DNA of 64,000 nt from Alopecurus myosuroides (Eukaryota > Streptophyta > Magnoliopsida > Poales > Poaceae): assembly GCA_028641055.1 (NCBI GenBank), contig CM054059.1:436947785-437011784 (forward strand), read 5' to 3'. Both the position numbers and the translations under genes were made by a program. The notes beneath the pieces were generated by a model that saw only the letters and a list, made by a program, of their open reading frames with translations, searched no databases and was not told where the DNA came from. Below are positions 1 through 10,434 of the stretch, piece after piece. Every line of letters begins with the position of its first letter. The first letter of the stretch is position 1.

Positions 1-127
1 GTGGGCGCACGCGCGAGTCTTCTTCTACATCTCCTCCAGCTCCACTATCGATCTCCTCCTCCAGCTTCGGGTCTTGGAGATCATCTTCCTTCGGCCCCTT
101 CCCCTTGTTGTTGTTGGCGGAGACCAT
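1..127 (-). CDS. Extra open reading frame downstream of pol in the Athila-type element (partial)
   Basis: A minus-strand ATG at 127-125 opens a frame that stays open to the window edge, so 42 residues are seen. It starts MVSANNNKGKGPKEDD and is rich in Lys, Glu and Asp. It lies after the pol region in the same orientation, where Athila elements often carry an additional, sometimes env-like, frame. A TATA-like box lies about 95 bases upstream. No domain is recognised and no membrane segment is visible in the seen part. It could be a real accessory ORF or chance coding in the 3' untranslated region. Confidence 0.35.
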   Translation of the reverse strand, partial: MVSANNNKGKGPKEDDLQDPKLEEEIDSGAGGDVEEDSRVRP

Positions 128-220
128 GGTGCTTCTAAAACCGAAAACAGATCCTGGCAGAAACAGGTCGAAACAGAAACACGACGAGAAAACGATATAC
201 GGACCTCGGGGGGTCCGGGG

Positions 221-230
221 GATTATATAG
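221..230 (-). promoter_or_regulatory. TATA-like box after pol (internal promoter candidate)
   Basis: On the minus strand the sequence reads CTATATAATC, followed by a GC-rich leader and then the ATG at 127. Its position between the end of integrase (467) and the extra ORF suggests an internal promoter, but it could also belong to a remnant of another LTR. This is inference from spacing and sequence only. Confidence 0.35.
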
Positions 231-466
231 CAAAAATAAGCGCAACGAAAGGAAAGTGAAGGTTGAAAAGGAGTCGAAGAGGGGCTCCGGGGCGCGCACA
301 CCATAGGGTGGCGCGACCAGGGGTGGGCCCGCGTGGCCACATGGTTTGGTTCCCTCGGGCACCTTCTCCTACTCCTCTTCGGCTCGATATTTTTTATATT
401 TTCCATATATCCACAATTTATAACTTGGAAAGTAATTCACAAACTTTTTCCTAACAGAAATGTTAC

Positions 467-1452
467 CTATTTGAAAATGGACTCTGTAGAATCTGGAATT
501 TTCTCCCTTATGAACTCTTCCGGGGTTACCACTTCAATAGTATCAACATCTTCATCATAAGAATCTCCGCAAATATAATGTTTGAGTCTTTTCCCATTTG
601 CCACTTGTGTAGTGTTATCCTTGAGGGAAGCAATTTTAATTGCACCTGAACGATACACATATTCAATAACATATGGGCCTTCCCATCTCGAGAGTAATTT
701 TCCGACAAAAAATCTGAGACGAGACCGATACAATAGAACTTTCTCACCAACATGAAGCTCTCTCTTAAGAATTCTCCTATAATGCCATATTTTAAATTTT
801 TCTTTAAAGAGTCTAGCATTTTCATAGTCTTCACATCTCCATTCATCAAGGGAACTCAAATCAAGCATTATTTTCTCACCAGCAAGTTTAAAATCTTCAT
901 TAAGTTCTTTCACTTCCCAAAAAGCTTTTAGTTCCAATTCGAAAGGCAAGTGATAAGCTTTTCCATACACCATTTTATAAGGAGGCATACCCATAGGATT
1001 TTTATAAGCAGTTCTATAAGCCCATAAAGCATCATTCAACTTATCAGACCAAATTTTGCTAGATTTATTAACAGTCTTTTGCAAGATACATTTAATTTCT
1101 CTATTCGATAATTCTACTTGACCACTGGTTTGACGATGATAAGATGAGGCAATTCTATGATTAACATCATATTTAGCAAGCTTTTTCTAAAACCACCATG
1201 AATAAAGTGAGAACCTCCATTAGTCATAAGATATCTAGGCACACCAAACCAAGGAAAAATAACATCTTTAAGCATTTTTAACGAGGTTTCACCATCAACA
1301 CTTTTTGTAGGTATAGCTTCTACGCATTTAGTACCGTAATCAACATCAACAAGAATATAAGTATAACCATTTGAAGGAGAAAACGAACCACCCATAAAGC
1401 CAAATCCCCAACAATCAAAAGGTTCAATAATAAGAGAATAATTCATAGGCAT
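467..1452 (-). pseudogene. Gypsy integrase, broken
   Basis: Two minus-strand frames (1452-1114 and 1084-467) cover the integrase catalytic core and C-terminal region. The core retains the surroundings of the first two catalytic aspartates, but they read WGFGFMG (residues 15-21) and MTNGGSHF (residues 76-83), where the family has D in place of the second G and of the N. Both look lost. The two frames are separated by a frameshift or short deletion around 1084-1114. The C-terminal part (EGPYVIEYVYRSGAIKI) matches the usual post-core DNA-binding segment. The last stop is at 467. A non-functional relic. Confidence 0.85.
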
Positions 1453-1657
1453 TTCATTACGTCTAGAAATATTACCAACTCTCTGAAATTCATCACAAGA
1501 TAAAACAAATTTACGTGCATCTTTAAAGAGAGTAGGCCAATAGAAATCTGATTGTAGAACCTTTTGTGCGATTTTATCTCCAGCATGATGTCCTCCATAA
1601 GCACTACCATGGAATTTTTTTCAATATTTCTTGTTGTTCATATTCTGGAATACATCT
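1453..1657 (-). pseudogene. Integrase zinc-binding region, degenerate
   Basis: This stretch joins the RNase H-side and integrase-core frames. Minus-strand translation in mixed frames gives the HHCC-type N-terminal integrase features (for example GGHHAGD and a C-x-x-C context), interrupted by stops and frameshifts. It is part of the same pol relic. Confidence 0.6.
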
Positions 1658-2503
1658 TCACATAATACCATCTACTCCTTCTTTATATAAGTGTGTGTCA
1701 TCCAAAAAATAATGCCTCAAATCATAAAAGAATTTACTTCTTTGTTGAGCTGTAAATGTTGGAGGAAAATACTTGGAGACAATAAAGTTAGCATAATCAG
1801 CATACAATGGACTATCTCGCAAGCTTACTTTTATTGCAGCTAGTTTTTCATTTGGAAAACTATCATTAACAGGAATAGGGTCATAAGCAATGTTTTCCAA
1901 TCTAAATAAATTATTAGCAGCAGGATTTTCAGGACCCTTTCTATCCACAATATGCAAATCAAACTCTTGTAAAAGCAACACCCATATAATAAGCCTAGGC
2001 TTAGCATATTTATTTTCCATAAGGTATCAAATAGCAGCATGATCAGTATGAATAGTGACTTTTGAATCAACAATATACTGTCTAAATTTATCACATGAAA
2101 AAACTACAGCTAAGAACACCTTTTCGGTAGTAGCATAATTCCTTTGAGCGGCATCAAGAGTCTTACTAGCATGATGAATAATATTCAATTTCATATCTAC
2201 TCACTGTCCAAGAACAACACCTATAGCAAAATCACTAGCATCACACATAATTTCAACAGGTCCAATCAGGTGGTTGAACAATAGGAGCAGTAGTTAAAGC
2301 CTTCTTTAAAGTTTCAAAAGCTTCCGTGCAATCATCATCAAAAACAAAAGGTATGTCTTTTTTAAGAAGATTAGTAAGAGGATTTCATACTTTAGAGAAA
2401 TCTTTAATAAACCTCCTATAGAAAACAGCATGACCAAGAACACTACGAATACCTTTAACATCCATGGGACAGGGCATTTTCTATATTGCTTCCACTTTCT
2501 CTG
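1658..2503 (-). pseudogene. RT C-terminal part, RNase H and linker to integrase, broken
   Basis: The frame 2020-1658 carries the end of RNase H ([18 protein letters not shown]) and the linker into the integrase zinc region. Between about 2100 and 2500, RT thumb and RNase H sequence can be followed only by switching frames, for example around the post-RT VLGHA segment. Several stops and frameshifts are present. The role in the intact element would be template RNA removal during reverse transcription. Confidence 0.8.
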
Positions 2504-3151
2504 TCAAATTTCAATACCTCTTTCAAATAAATTATGTCCAAGAACAATTCCTTCATTAACCATAAAGTGGCATTTCTCCCAATTAAGAACAAGATTAGTT
2601 TCCTCACATCTCTGCAAAACTTTATCAAGATTGTGCAAACAGTTATCAAAAGAAGTTCCATAGACGGAAAAATCTTCCATGAATACTTCCACAATTTCTT
2701 CACAAAAACCATGAAAAATAGCAGACATGCATCTTTGAAACGTAGCAGGAGAATTACACAAACCAAAAGACATACGTCTATAAGCATAAGTTCCATAAGG
2801 ACAAGTAAAGGTTGTTTTCTCTTGATCTTGTTTCCTAACAGCAATTTGAGAAAACCCAGAATAACCATCAAGAAAGAAAAAATGAGTTTTCTTAGACAAC
2901 CTCTCTAGCATTTGATCAATAAATGGTAAAGTATAATGATCTTTCTTAGTAACTTTATTAACCTTTATAAAATGAATGCACATTCTATAACCAACTACTA
3001 CTCTTTGTGGAATAAGCTCATTATTTTCATTAGGCACAACAGTCATTTCACCTTTCTTAGGGACACAATGCACAAGTCTTGCCCATCTACTATCAGCTAT
3101 AGGATAAATAATACCAGCATCAAGGAGTTTTAATACCTCATTTCTTAGCAC
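2504..3151 (-). pseudogene. Gypsy reverse transcriptase core with altered catalytic box
   Basis: A 215-residue frame covers RT fingers and palm: LLDAGIIYPIADSRW near residue 9, then VGYRMCIHFIKVNKVTKKD, FLDGYSGFSQI and YRRMSFGLCNSPATFQRCM. The catalytic box reads VFMEDFSVYG where the family has two adjacent aspartates, so the first is replaced by glutamate. The frame joins the upstream linker through an in-frame TGA at 3172-3170. Identification is secure, activity very unlikely. Confidence 0.9.
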
Positions 3152-3169
3152 ATCCTTGATCTTAGGAAT

Positions 3170-4090
3170 TCAGCGGCGTTGATGTTCAACAGCTGGCTTT
3201 GCATCAGGTTCAATATTAATAGCATGCTGACATATAACAGGGGAAATCCCTTTCAAATCATCAAGAGTATATCCAATAGCTCCATGGTGTTTCTTCAATA
3301 TTCCCAATAATCTTTCCTCTTCTTCACCTAAAATTTTAGAACTGATAATAGCAGGATATATTTTCTTATCATCAATATAAGAATATTTAAGATCATTAGG
3401 GAAAGGTTTCAAATCAAAAACAGGATCCTCTTTGGGTGGTATTGTGGTACCCAAATCCTCCACAGGTAAATTGTGTTTCAGTATCACTGGTTGACGAAGA
3501 AGAATATCGCCAATTTCATTTATTTCTTCCATAAAGACCTCACTTTCTTGGTCCTCCATGAATTACTGCAAAGCATTGTTAGGAGCAAGAGCAATAGAAG
3601 CAAGTTGTTCAACTTTAAAATTTTCATTAGCTTCATAAGGAGCTCTAGCAAATTTAGAGAAATTAAACTCATAAGATTTTCCATCAAATTTAGTCAAAAT
3701 GTTATCCTTCCTACAATCTATAATAGCACCACAAGTGTTCAAGAAAGGTCTACCAAAAATAATAGGACTAGTCTTACTAGCAGCCTTACCCAGTACTAGA
3801 AAATCAGTAGGATATTTAGTTTTACCACATACAACTTCCACATCTCTAACAATATCAATTGGAAAGACAGTTTCTCTATTAGTAAGTTGAATAGCAACAT
3901 CAATATCTTCAAGTTCACAAGAACCAATTTCATGCATGATTTCTTTATAAAGCTCGTAAGGAATAGCACTAGAACTTGCACCAATATCACATAAACCATA
4001 GTAGCAATGATCACCAATCTTAACAGAAAACAAAGGAACGAGGATGGGAAAGAATATTAGAAGCATCCTCACAAAATACAATGTGTCCAT
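3170..4090 (-). pseudogene. Gypsy aspartic protease and protease-RT linker
   Basis: The upper frame (4090-3563) has the Athila-type retropepsin motif YGLCDIGASSSAIP, then a flap-like stretch and the C-terminal IIFGRPFLNTCGAIID motif. An in-frame TAA at 3565-3563 separates it from the linker frame (3559-3170), which leads into RT. The protease cleaves the Gag-Pol polyprotein in the intact element. Frame continuity on both sides of the TAA shows a simple nonsense change. Confidence 0.85.
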
Positions 4091-5147
4091 CTTCTACATT
4101 TTCAGAAACAAGATCTTTAACCATAGCTACCGTAGGTTCTACAGTTATTTGTTCATCGGGTTCAATAGGTTTATTTATACTTTTGGTAACCACACTAGCT
4201 ACCATAGAATGTTCCTTTACTTTAGCAGGGAAAGGCATTTTGTCAATATAAGGTTCAGGCACAACAGGATTAACAACATGCACTTCAATGTTTCTAGCAG
4301 GAACACAATTAACAATATCTATATAAGGTGCTTGATATTTGTGATATTCCTTTTTAGGAATATCAAGATAGGAAGCAAATGCTTTAAGACAGTTTGCAGA
4401 AATTTGAGAATCAATACCACAAACAACACTAACATTATAGAAATCATTAGTTCCCATAAAAGTTCTAACGCATTCATAATCATATTTTATACCTGAATTT
4501 CTACCTTTTTCATTCTCCCATCCTTCAGTATTTTCTTGAAAACGATCAAGAAGGTCCCATTTAGCTTCTTCCTTCATATGTGTGAATGATCCAGAACAAG
4601 AAGCATCCAACAAATCATTATCATGAAGAGAAAGCCTTGCATAAAAATTATTGATAACAATATTACTCGGGAGCTCATGAACGGGGCATTTAAGCATTAA
4701 TAACTTCATTCTCCCCCAAGCTTGCGAAATACTCTCTCCATCATGAGGCCAGAAATTATATATTTGATTCCGGTCTTTATGAGTCTCACTGGGAGGATAA
4801 AATTTAGAATAAAAGAGAGGTACAATTTCCTCCCATCCAATAGATTCACCATTCTTCAGCATTTTAAACCATTCAGCAGCTTTGCCTCTCAGTGATAAAG
4901 AGAATAATTTACTTTTAATTTGATCCATTGCAATACCTGCACACCTAAATAACTCGCATAATTCATGTATAAATAGAAAATGATCACCGGGATGGACAGT
5001 CCCATCTCCGTAATAGCAGTTATCCATAACACGTCCAACAATTTTCATAGGTATTTTATAAGGATCTAATTCAGCTGATAAGGGGTCATCTAATACCCTT
5101 GCAGTAATAGTAGTGCCCGTAAACAAAGAACCATATGGACTGTCCAT
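4020..5147 (-). pseudogene. Athila-type gag
   Basis: A 375-residue frame begins MDSPYGSLFTG. The retrotransposon gag core lies around residues 85-165 and contains LFSLSLRGKAAEWFKML and FYSKFYPPSETHKDRN, the conserved capsid signature in plant Gypsy elements. No CCHC zinc knuckle is seen, as is common in this lineage. The start lies about 75 bases downstream of the primer site. The frame ends by running into the protease frame with a 71-base overlap, indicating a frameshift in what should be one polyprotein. Gag forms the particle in which reverse transcription takes place. Confidence 0.85.
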
Positions 5148-5222
5148 AGTAAAATAAAGCAGCAGACAGAAATAAAAATAACACTCACAGTAAAAGTTTA
5201 TCTTACCAATATCGCTTCACTC

Positions 5223-5240
5223 CCCCCGGCAACGGCGCCA
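5223..5240 (-). other. Primer-binding site, tRNA-Asp type
   Basis: The minus strand reads TGGCGCCGTTGCCGGGGG, complementary, except possibly at the last base, to the 3' end of plant tRNA-Asp. It lies 11 bases inside the LTR end at 5252. The same site occurs at 12138 in the gag-only element. Confidence 0.85.
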
Positions 5241-5251
5241 GAAAATAGTCT

Positions 5252-6699
5252 TGATGACCCACAAGTATAGGGGTGTATCATAGTACTTTCGATAAATAAG
5301 AGTGTCGAATTCAACGAGGAGCAGAAGGTGTTGACAAGTAGGTTAGATAGAGAATTCACTCTAAACACTAGTAAACAGGTTTTTGGTTGTTTTGGATATA
5401 GCAGATAAATAAAGTGCAAGTAAATAAATAACAGTAATAATAATTGTAGCGAGTGGCCCAATCCTTTTGAGAGCAAAGGACAAGCCAGTTGTTTTACTTA
5501 TGGTGACTAAACGTTCTCGAGGACACATGGGAATCTCGTCAAGTTTTTTTGCTTCATATAGTTGATTAATATTTATTGTTTTGATAGGTGTTGTGTGGGT
5601 GAACCTATGCTAATGCACCTCCCAACTAGGACTAATACATACTCGTGATTAAACATCCGCAAATAAAAGAAGTAATTAAGATAAATCTAACCACAACCTT
5701 AAACTCTGGGATCCTACACTCCCTCGTGCATCAGTTTCTTAATGGGGGTTTAGGTTTTTGTCACTCCGGCAAACCCACAATTAGTAGCCAAATACACAAT
5801 GCATCCTCCTAGGCCCATAAAGGTGAAGTATCATGTAGTCGACGTTCACATGACACCACTAGAAGAATAATACCACAACTTAAATATCAAACCATATAGA
5901 TATTACTTCAACATAATTCCACTACTAACATCACGACTTCTCCCATGTCCTCAAGAACTAAACGAACTACTCATGAGACATCATATGGATCATAATGAGT
6001 GGTGATATAATGGTAAATAACAATCTGGTCATGAAGTGCAAACACCGATAAATCTCACAAGCATCAACTACTAACAAGTAATCCGCACTAGGAGAGAGAT
6101 CTAGTGGAAAACAACGATAAAGACCCCTAATTGTTACAGCGGGATGAAGGTGGACGGTGACGGTGATGGTTTTGGTGGTGAGGATGATGACAATTATGAT
6201 CTCGATAAAGCCCGAAGTGATGACAGTGACGGTGGCGACGATTTCCCCTCTTCGGGGAGGAATTTCCCTGGCAGCAAGGCGGCGGCGGAATATTTCCTCA
6301 ACGATCTCCCGGGCTTAGAGTTCCCTGGGGATCAAGTACACCAAAGGGGGCGCCCAGAGGTGGGCCAGGGGGGCAAACCACCCCCAGGCGCGGCCAGGGG
6401 GCGCACCACCTGGTGATGTGGGCCCCTGATGGCCCCCCTCTGGCTGCCCTTCTGGCTAGCTTCCTCCTCGGCACTTCTAAGACTTCTCGTGTACCCCCCT
6501 TCTTCTTCTAATCTTCTTAAATAGGGTATCTCGACGATGCTTTTTTCATCAGATTTCTGGTCCCTGTGATTATTCTCCCATAATTATTAAACATGTAAAA
6601 TAAGATGAAATAACATAAGTAATGTAGCATAACATGAAATATGTCGATGAATAACAGAAAAATAACGATATAAAATAGTGATGCAAAATGGATGTATCA
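5252..6699 (-). repeat. 5' LTR of the Athila-type element
   Basis: On the minus strand the LTR starts TGATACATCC at 6699 and ends GGGTCATCA at 5252, giving TGAT...ATCA termini and about 1448 bp. The primer site follows directly inside. The partner LTR is outside the window, so age cannot be estimated. The reading frame of 90 residues at 6144 is LTR sequence and not treated as a gene. Confidence 0.85.
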
Positions 6700-7577
6700 G
6701 GTCTCCCAACGAACGTGTGTCCACACGCATCAGACCCCACCATAGATCCCCAAGACGATGCCCAAGAAGCTATGGAAGAAGCCCGAGGAAATGGCATCGA
6801 AGAAGAGAAGGAGGAGGAGAGGGAAGAGCAGGGAGTCCGGCCTCAAATCCCGGCTAGGCCGGACCCCCAACAGAGGCAGCTGGCCCCCCACCCCGGCCTC
6901 GGGTCGGCCTCCCTGCGCGCCAGGCCGGGTGGCCACCCGAAGCGGCCAACCTCCACCCCGGCCTCAGGCCGGCTCTGCTGCACGCCAGGTCAGCCTCCCT
7001 GCTGCTGCACCCACCCCGGCGTCCCAGGCCGGGTGCCCTGAAGACTGCGAGATTTGGGGGGAAATGCCCCTTTTCACCCCTCACCTACCCCGTTGGCCAT
7101 ATACGGAACCCCTTTGGCTATATCTAGGTTTAGAGATGAATTTAGAACTTTGATCTTTGCTCTTGTACCCCTCTTGTGAGGCTACTCCTATGGTTTTTAC
7201 CTAGGACCGTATCAAGGCTACTCCTATGATTTGTATCTAGGATCGTATCAAGATTCATCGGGTTTCCTATCCTTTCCCCTTGGGACTCAGTTAGGGACTT
7301 TTCAATCTTCCTCAACTAATCCTTGAGGTTCTATTGGTATGGTGGACCGTCCACGGGTGTGAAGCGGTTTCCGAAAAGGTGAGTTCGGTTGGATCAATCG
7401 TTGCGTAGGCGGCCGTTGCGGCTTAGTTGACGAGAGATTGGGTGCTTCGGTTCTTACTAGTTATCTCCCCTTGTTCCCCTCGTTTCCCCTTGATTTCCCC
7501 TTCGTGTTCTTCGTTTTCTTTGTCTTCTTGGTCAATTCGTGAAGATCAGGCCACCCAAGAGGTTAACCCCTCCATCA
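6700..7577 (+). mobile_element. Right-end remnant of an LTR retrotransposon (LTR sequence, + orientation)
   Basis: The segment starts directly next to the TGATACATCC end of the Athila element and stops at CCCTCCATCA (7577), a typical ..ATCA LTR end. Protease sequence of the Tat element begins immediately after. It has a GC-rich stretch, TATA-like words near 7098-7121, then a leader-like T/C-rich part, consistent with U3-R-U5 of one LTR. I infer that this element was inserted in the Tat protease and later received the Athila element. Its left part is outside the window. The 131-residue frame inside (6758-7153) is low complexity and I do not call it a gene. Confidence 0.55.
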
Positions 7578-8609
7578 CCCTGGGAGCTTCAACTTGAGGT
7601 ATGCGTAGTGTGGTACTGCCATGAATCTCGCAAATGCAGTTCGGTCGAGAATGGCTTGGTACTGGGATGGCTAGTCAACCACCTCAAAGTTGAGGAACTC
7701 CCGTCTGTAATTGCTCGGGTCGCCGAGGACTACTTTCAGAGTTATCAAGCCGATTGGCCGGACTGGCTTGCCTGGCACTATGCCAAGGAATGAGGTATCC
7801 TACTCTGCGAGTCCTTCCAGGTTCCTGTTCATTTTGCGGAGTGTGTCCGCGTATATGATGCTGATCCCACTGCCTCCATCCAGGAACACTCTGGCCAGGT
7901 TGAAGTTGCCTATCTGCGCCTGGATGACGAGCGTTGCGTGTTCTGGTCGGTACACTCGGGGTGGGTGACCCTCCCTGGGTTGGTCGGACCCCTTGAGGTA
8001 CTCAGTTTTGGATGGTGGCACTTCCACTGCCATGTTGACGTGGCGAGTGTTGGTCTTCTGGACTCGTCGAGATGGGCATACCCTCTCTATCATGCCTAAG
8101 GTTCCTTGAGGGATCGGGTATCCGTTGGCTCCAGGGTTTGCGGTTGTCGGGTTTGCGACTATTGCCATGGTGGGTTGTGCCGGTGGTAGTGGTGGTGGCG
8201 GTGGAGGTGAGTTTGGCACGACTACACCACTTCCAGGTACTTGCGGATATCCTTGGCTTGTGGCGATTCGGTGCTTCTTCGAGTACGCCTCGTGAATGTT
8301 CAGGAACTTCCGGCAGTCTTTGAGGAGATGGGTGGCTTTGAGCTTGCCCGTGCGCTCGTCTTTGAAGAGGTCAGGGAGCATTATTCGTCGAGGTCCTCTT
8401 AGGGTGACTTGTCGTCTGCTTTTGGCCTCCACCTCTGAATCCCACGGGATCCTCCATTGTTGTTTCTGGTGAATTCGGCTGCAACGAACTCCTCCTGATT
8501 GTCCTGATTGTAATGTCGCCTCTTTTTCCTGCGGCGGTCGCCGTTGCGGTCGTCGTGTGTGGGCGAGGTGGGCCTCTCGTTGCGTAGATATTCTTCTCTC
8601 TTCGCCCAT
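7578..8609 (-). pseudogene. Tat-type protease region
   Basis: The frame 8609-7800 contains a proline-rich linker, then the retropepsin motif LARVFLDGGSGISIIYADTL near residues 236-255. Downstream, the frame is broken by stops but can be followed to 7578 through DPSNYRREF, then PHYAYLKLKLPG, a stretch typical of the segment just before RT in this lineage. It ends abruptly at the junction with the LTR remnant at 7577. Cleaves Gag-Pol in intact relatives. Not functional here. Confidence 0.8.
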
Positions 8610-10434
8610 TTGTCCGCTATCACCATCAACTCGCCAATTGTTTTATGCATACTGTGTCCCAGTTCTTCTCGGAAGGCCAGGTGCCGCACGTCTTTCGTGG
8701 ACGCTTCAACTTCCGCCTCCTCTGATATATTTCCGGCTGTGTTTCTAAGTGTGTTCCACCTCTGGATGTATTCGCGGGTGGTTTCGTCTCTTTTTTGCTT
8801 GCAGGCTCGCACCTCCTCGATAGATGCGGGGCTTTTGTAGGTTGTTTGGAAGTTTTCTCAAAGTCGCATGTGAGATCGTCCCAAGATCTGTACCATGCGC
8901 GTGGTCTGCTCTCGAGCCAGCTTCGGACGGACCCGAGCAGATGCAGGTTTAAGTAATGCATGGTCGTCACCTCGTTTCCGCGTTGGCACTTGACCGCGGT
9001 CAGATAGTCTGACAACCATGTCATGGGTTCTTGGCAGCCATCGTACTTCGGGACCTCCGAAGTGAACTTGAATCTCTTGGGAATCTCCGCCTCGCGGATG
9101 TCGGGACTAAAACATAGTGCGCCGCAGGCTTCTTCGTCGGACTCAGATGATGAACGTGCGCGATTCCTACGTGCGCCGGCCCTTTCGACCTTGTGCTGGG
9201 TGTTGTCGCTTCGCGCGTAGTACGTTGTATGGTCGCGGCTATCGCCGCACTGCGGCTCCCTGTTGCGGTGTCACGATGTGCGACCACGGTGTTGGGGCTC
9301 TGTGCAGCGACGTCGCGGTTCTTCGCTGCGCCATCGCGGGTCTTCACTACACCCTCTCGGTTCTTCTTCGTGATGTCGTGGGCGACCGCCGCGGAGTCGC
9401 GGGCTGTCGTCGCGGTGTCGCGATTCCCTGCTCTGATGACGATGAGGGGACCCCTCGCTTCCTCTTCTTGGTGACGTATTCTCGCGAGGCAAGGTGATCT
9501 ATCTGCTCGAGGTGCTGCAGTTTCCGGGGCGGCCATTTTCTTGTGATCTTTGGCAGCGATCGCCGCTCCGGCTAGACCCAACCCTCTGATTGCTTGGCGA
9601 TGTTGTTCCATGCGAGGATCGGTTTTTGGCGGTTGGATCACCCGTAGGTAGGTTGTGGCAGCGAGGAAAGCGGCCGCGGGAGTCGTGGGACGCACGTTGT
9701 CGTCTTCGTCGACATGCATGAACAAGGACTAGAGAGTTCTGTAAGTCTCCCTTATAGACTCTCGGTCCATGCGAGTGGTTTTCGAGACGTACTTTCCTCT
9801 TCTGGGTGGCTGGTATCACGTTGACTCGCGAGTTCTGGGCAGCTCTGCCCTACGGGCGCTCAAGGCCTCTGCCGCGCATCTGCAGGCATCGAGTTCTCGA
9901 TTTTCCCTTATCACCTCCTGGTTTTTCTTAGACAGGAAGTAATGGTCAGCCGTCAGATCTTCTTGAGTGGTGCCGGGTTCCAGCGTGAGGCCCGCTTGCA
10001 CCGCTCTTTTTTCCTTGAGCCAGGCCGTCCGCGAGACATTGACGGTCTGCCTCTCCGCCGCGCTACCCCCTGTTTCGGCGGGATCTTCCTCTTGGCCGGC
10101 CATGCAGACTGGGCCAGGTATGGCTCGCGAGTCTTCGGGGAAAGCCAGTGCTCGCCGTCTAGATCGACGGGTTCTTCGGCAGCTATGGTGTGGAAATCGG
10201 GTGTGTTGCGGCGGATCGAACTGAGGGTTGACTCCGAACAGCAGCCCGAGTTGGCGAGTGGAGATTCCGGGGTCGCCGTGCTTGAGATCGACTTAACGTC
10301 ACATTCGGCGGGTGCCGCGGAGTCGGAGAAGTGCAATATTCCCTCCTTGCTGGCGTGGAAGTGGAGGTCGACGAACGTCAGCTTTACACCCTCCTGGAGA
10401 CCGCTGAACGTCGGGCGAGAAGCCGGCGAGTGGG
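8399..10434 (-). pseudogene. Tat-type gag, broken into several frames
   Basis: Pieces in different minus-strand frames add up to one gag. An N-terminal segment lies at 10434-9953. A charged segment at 10103-9816 begins MAGQEEDPAETGG. An Arg/Asp/Glu-rich low-complexity stretch lies at about 9490-9270. The gag core at 9024-8626 contains MTWLSDYLTAVKCQRG and YLNLHLLGSVRSWLESRP, and the C-terminal part lies at 8812-8399. At least three frameshifts are needed to join them. The core signature is that of the plant retrotransposon gag domain. Confidence 0.8.
10430..10434. repeat. Target site duplication GTGGG, left copy
   Basis: GTGGG at 10430-10434 directly precedes the nested element and matches GTGGG at 18578-18582 directly after it. 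Five bases is the normal length for LTR retrotransposons. Confidence 0.95.

Larger units (their letters stand above)
1..6699 (-). mobile_element. Athila-clade Gypsy LTR retrotransposon, decayed, 3' end outside window
   Basis: Read on the minus strand, the order is LTR (6699 to 5252), primer-binding site, gag, aspartic protease, reverse transcriptase, RNase H and integrase, followed by a post-pol region running off the left edge. This domain order is that of Gypsy elements. The protease motif CDIGASSSAIP and the gag sequence are of the Athila type, the lineage that includes the abundant WHAM and Sabrina families of Triticeae. The exact family is not assigned. Several in-frame stops, frameshifts and catalytic-residue changes show that this copy cannot move by itself. 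The 3' LTR is not in the window. Confidence 0.9.

Noticed and set aside
6758..7153. 131-residue Arg/Pro-rich open frame
   Set aside because: Low complexity, lies in LTR-like GC-rich sequence, overlaps open frames in all phases and shows no domain.
9021..9725. Open frames on both strands that look like separate Arg-rich proteins
   Set aside because: They are shadows of the Tat-type gag low-complexity region. The minus-strand gag frames explain them.
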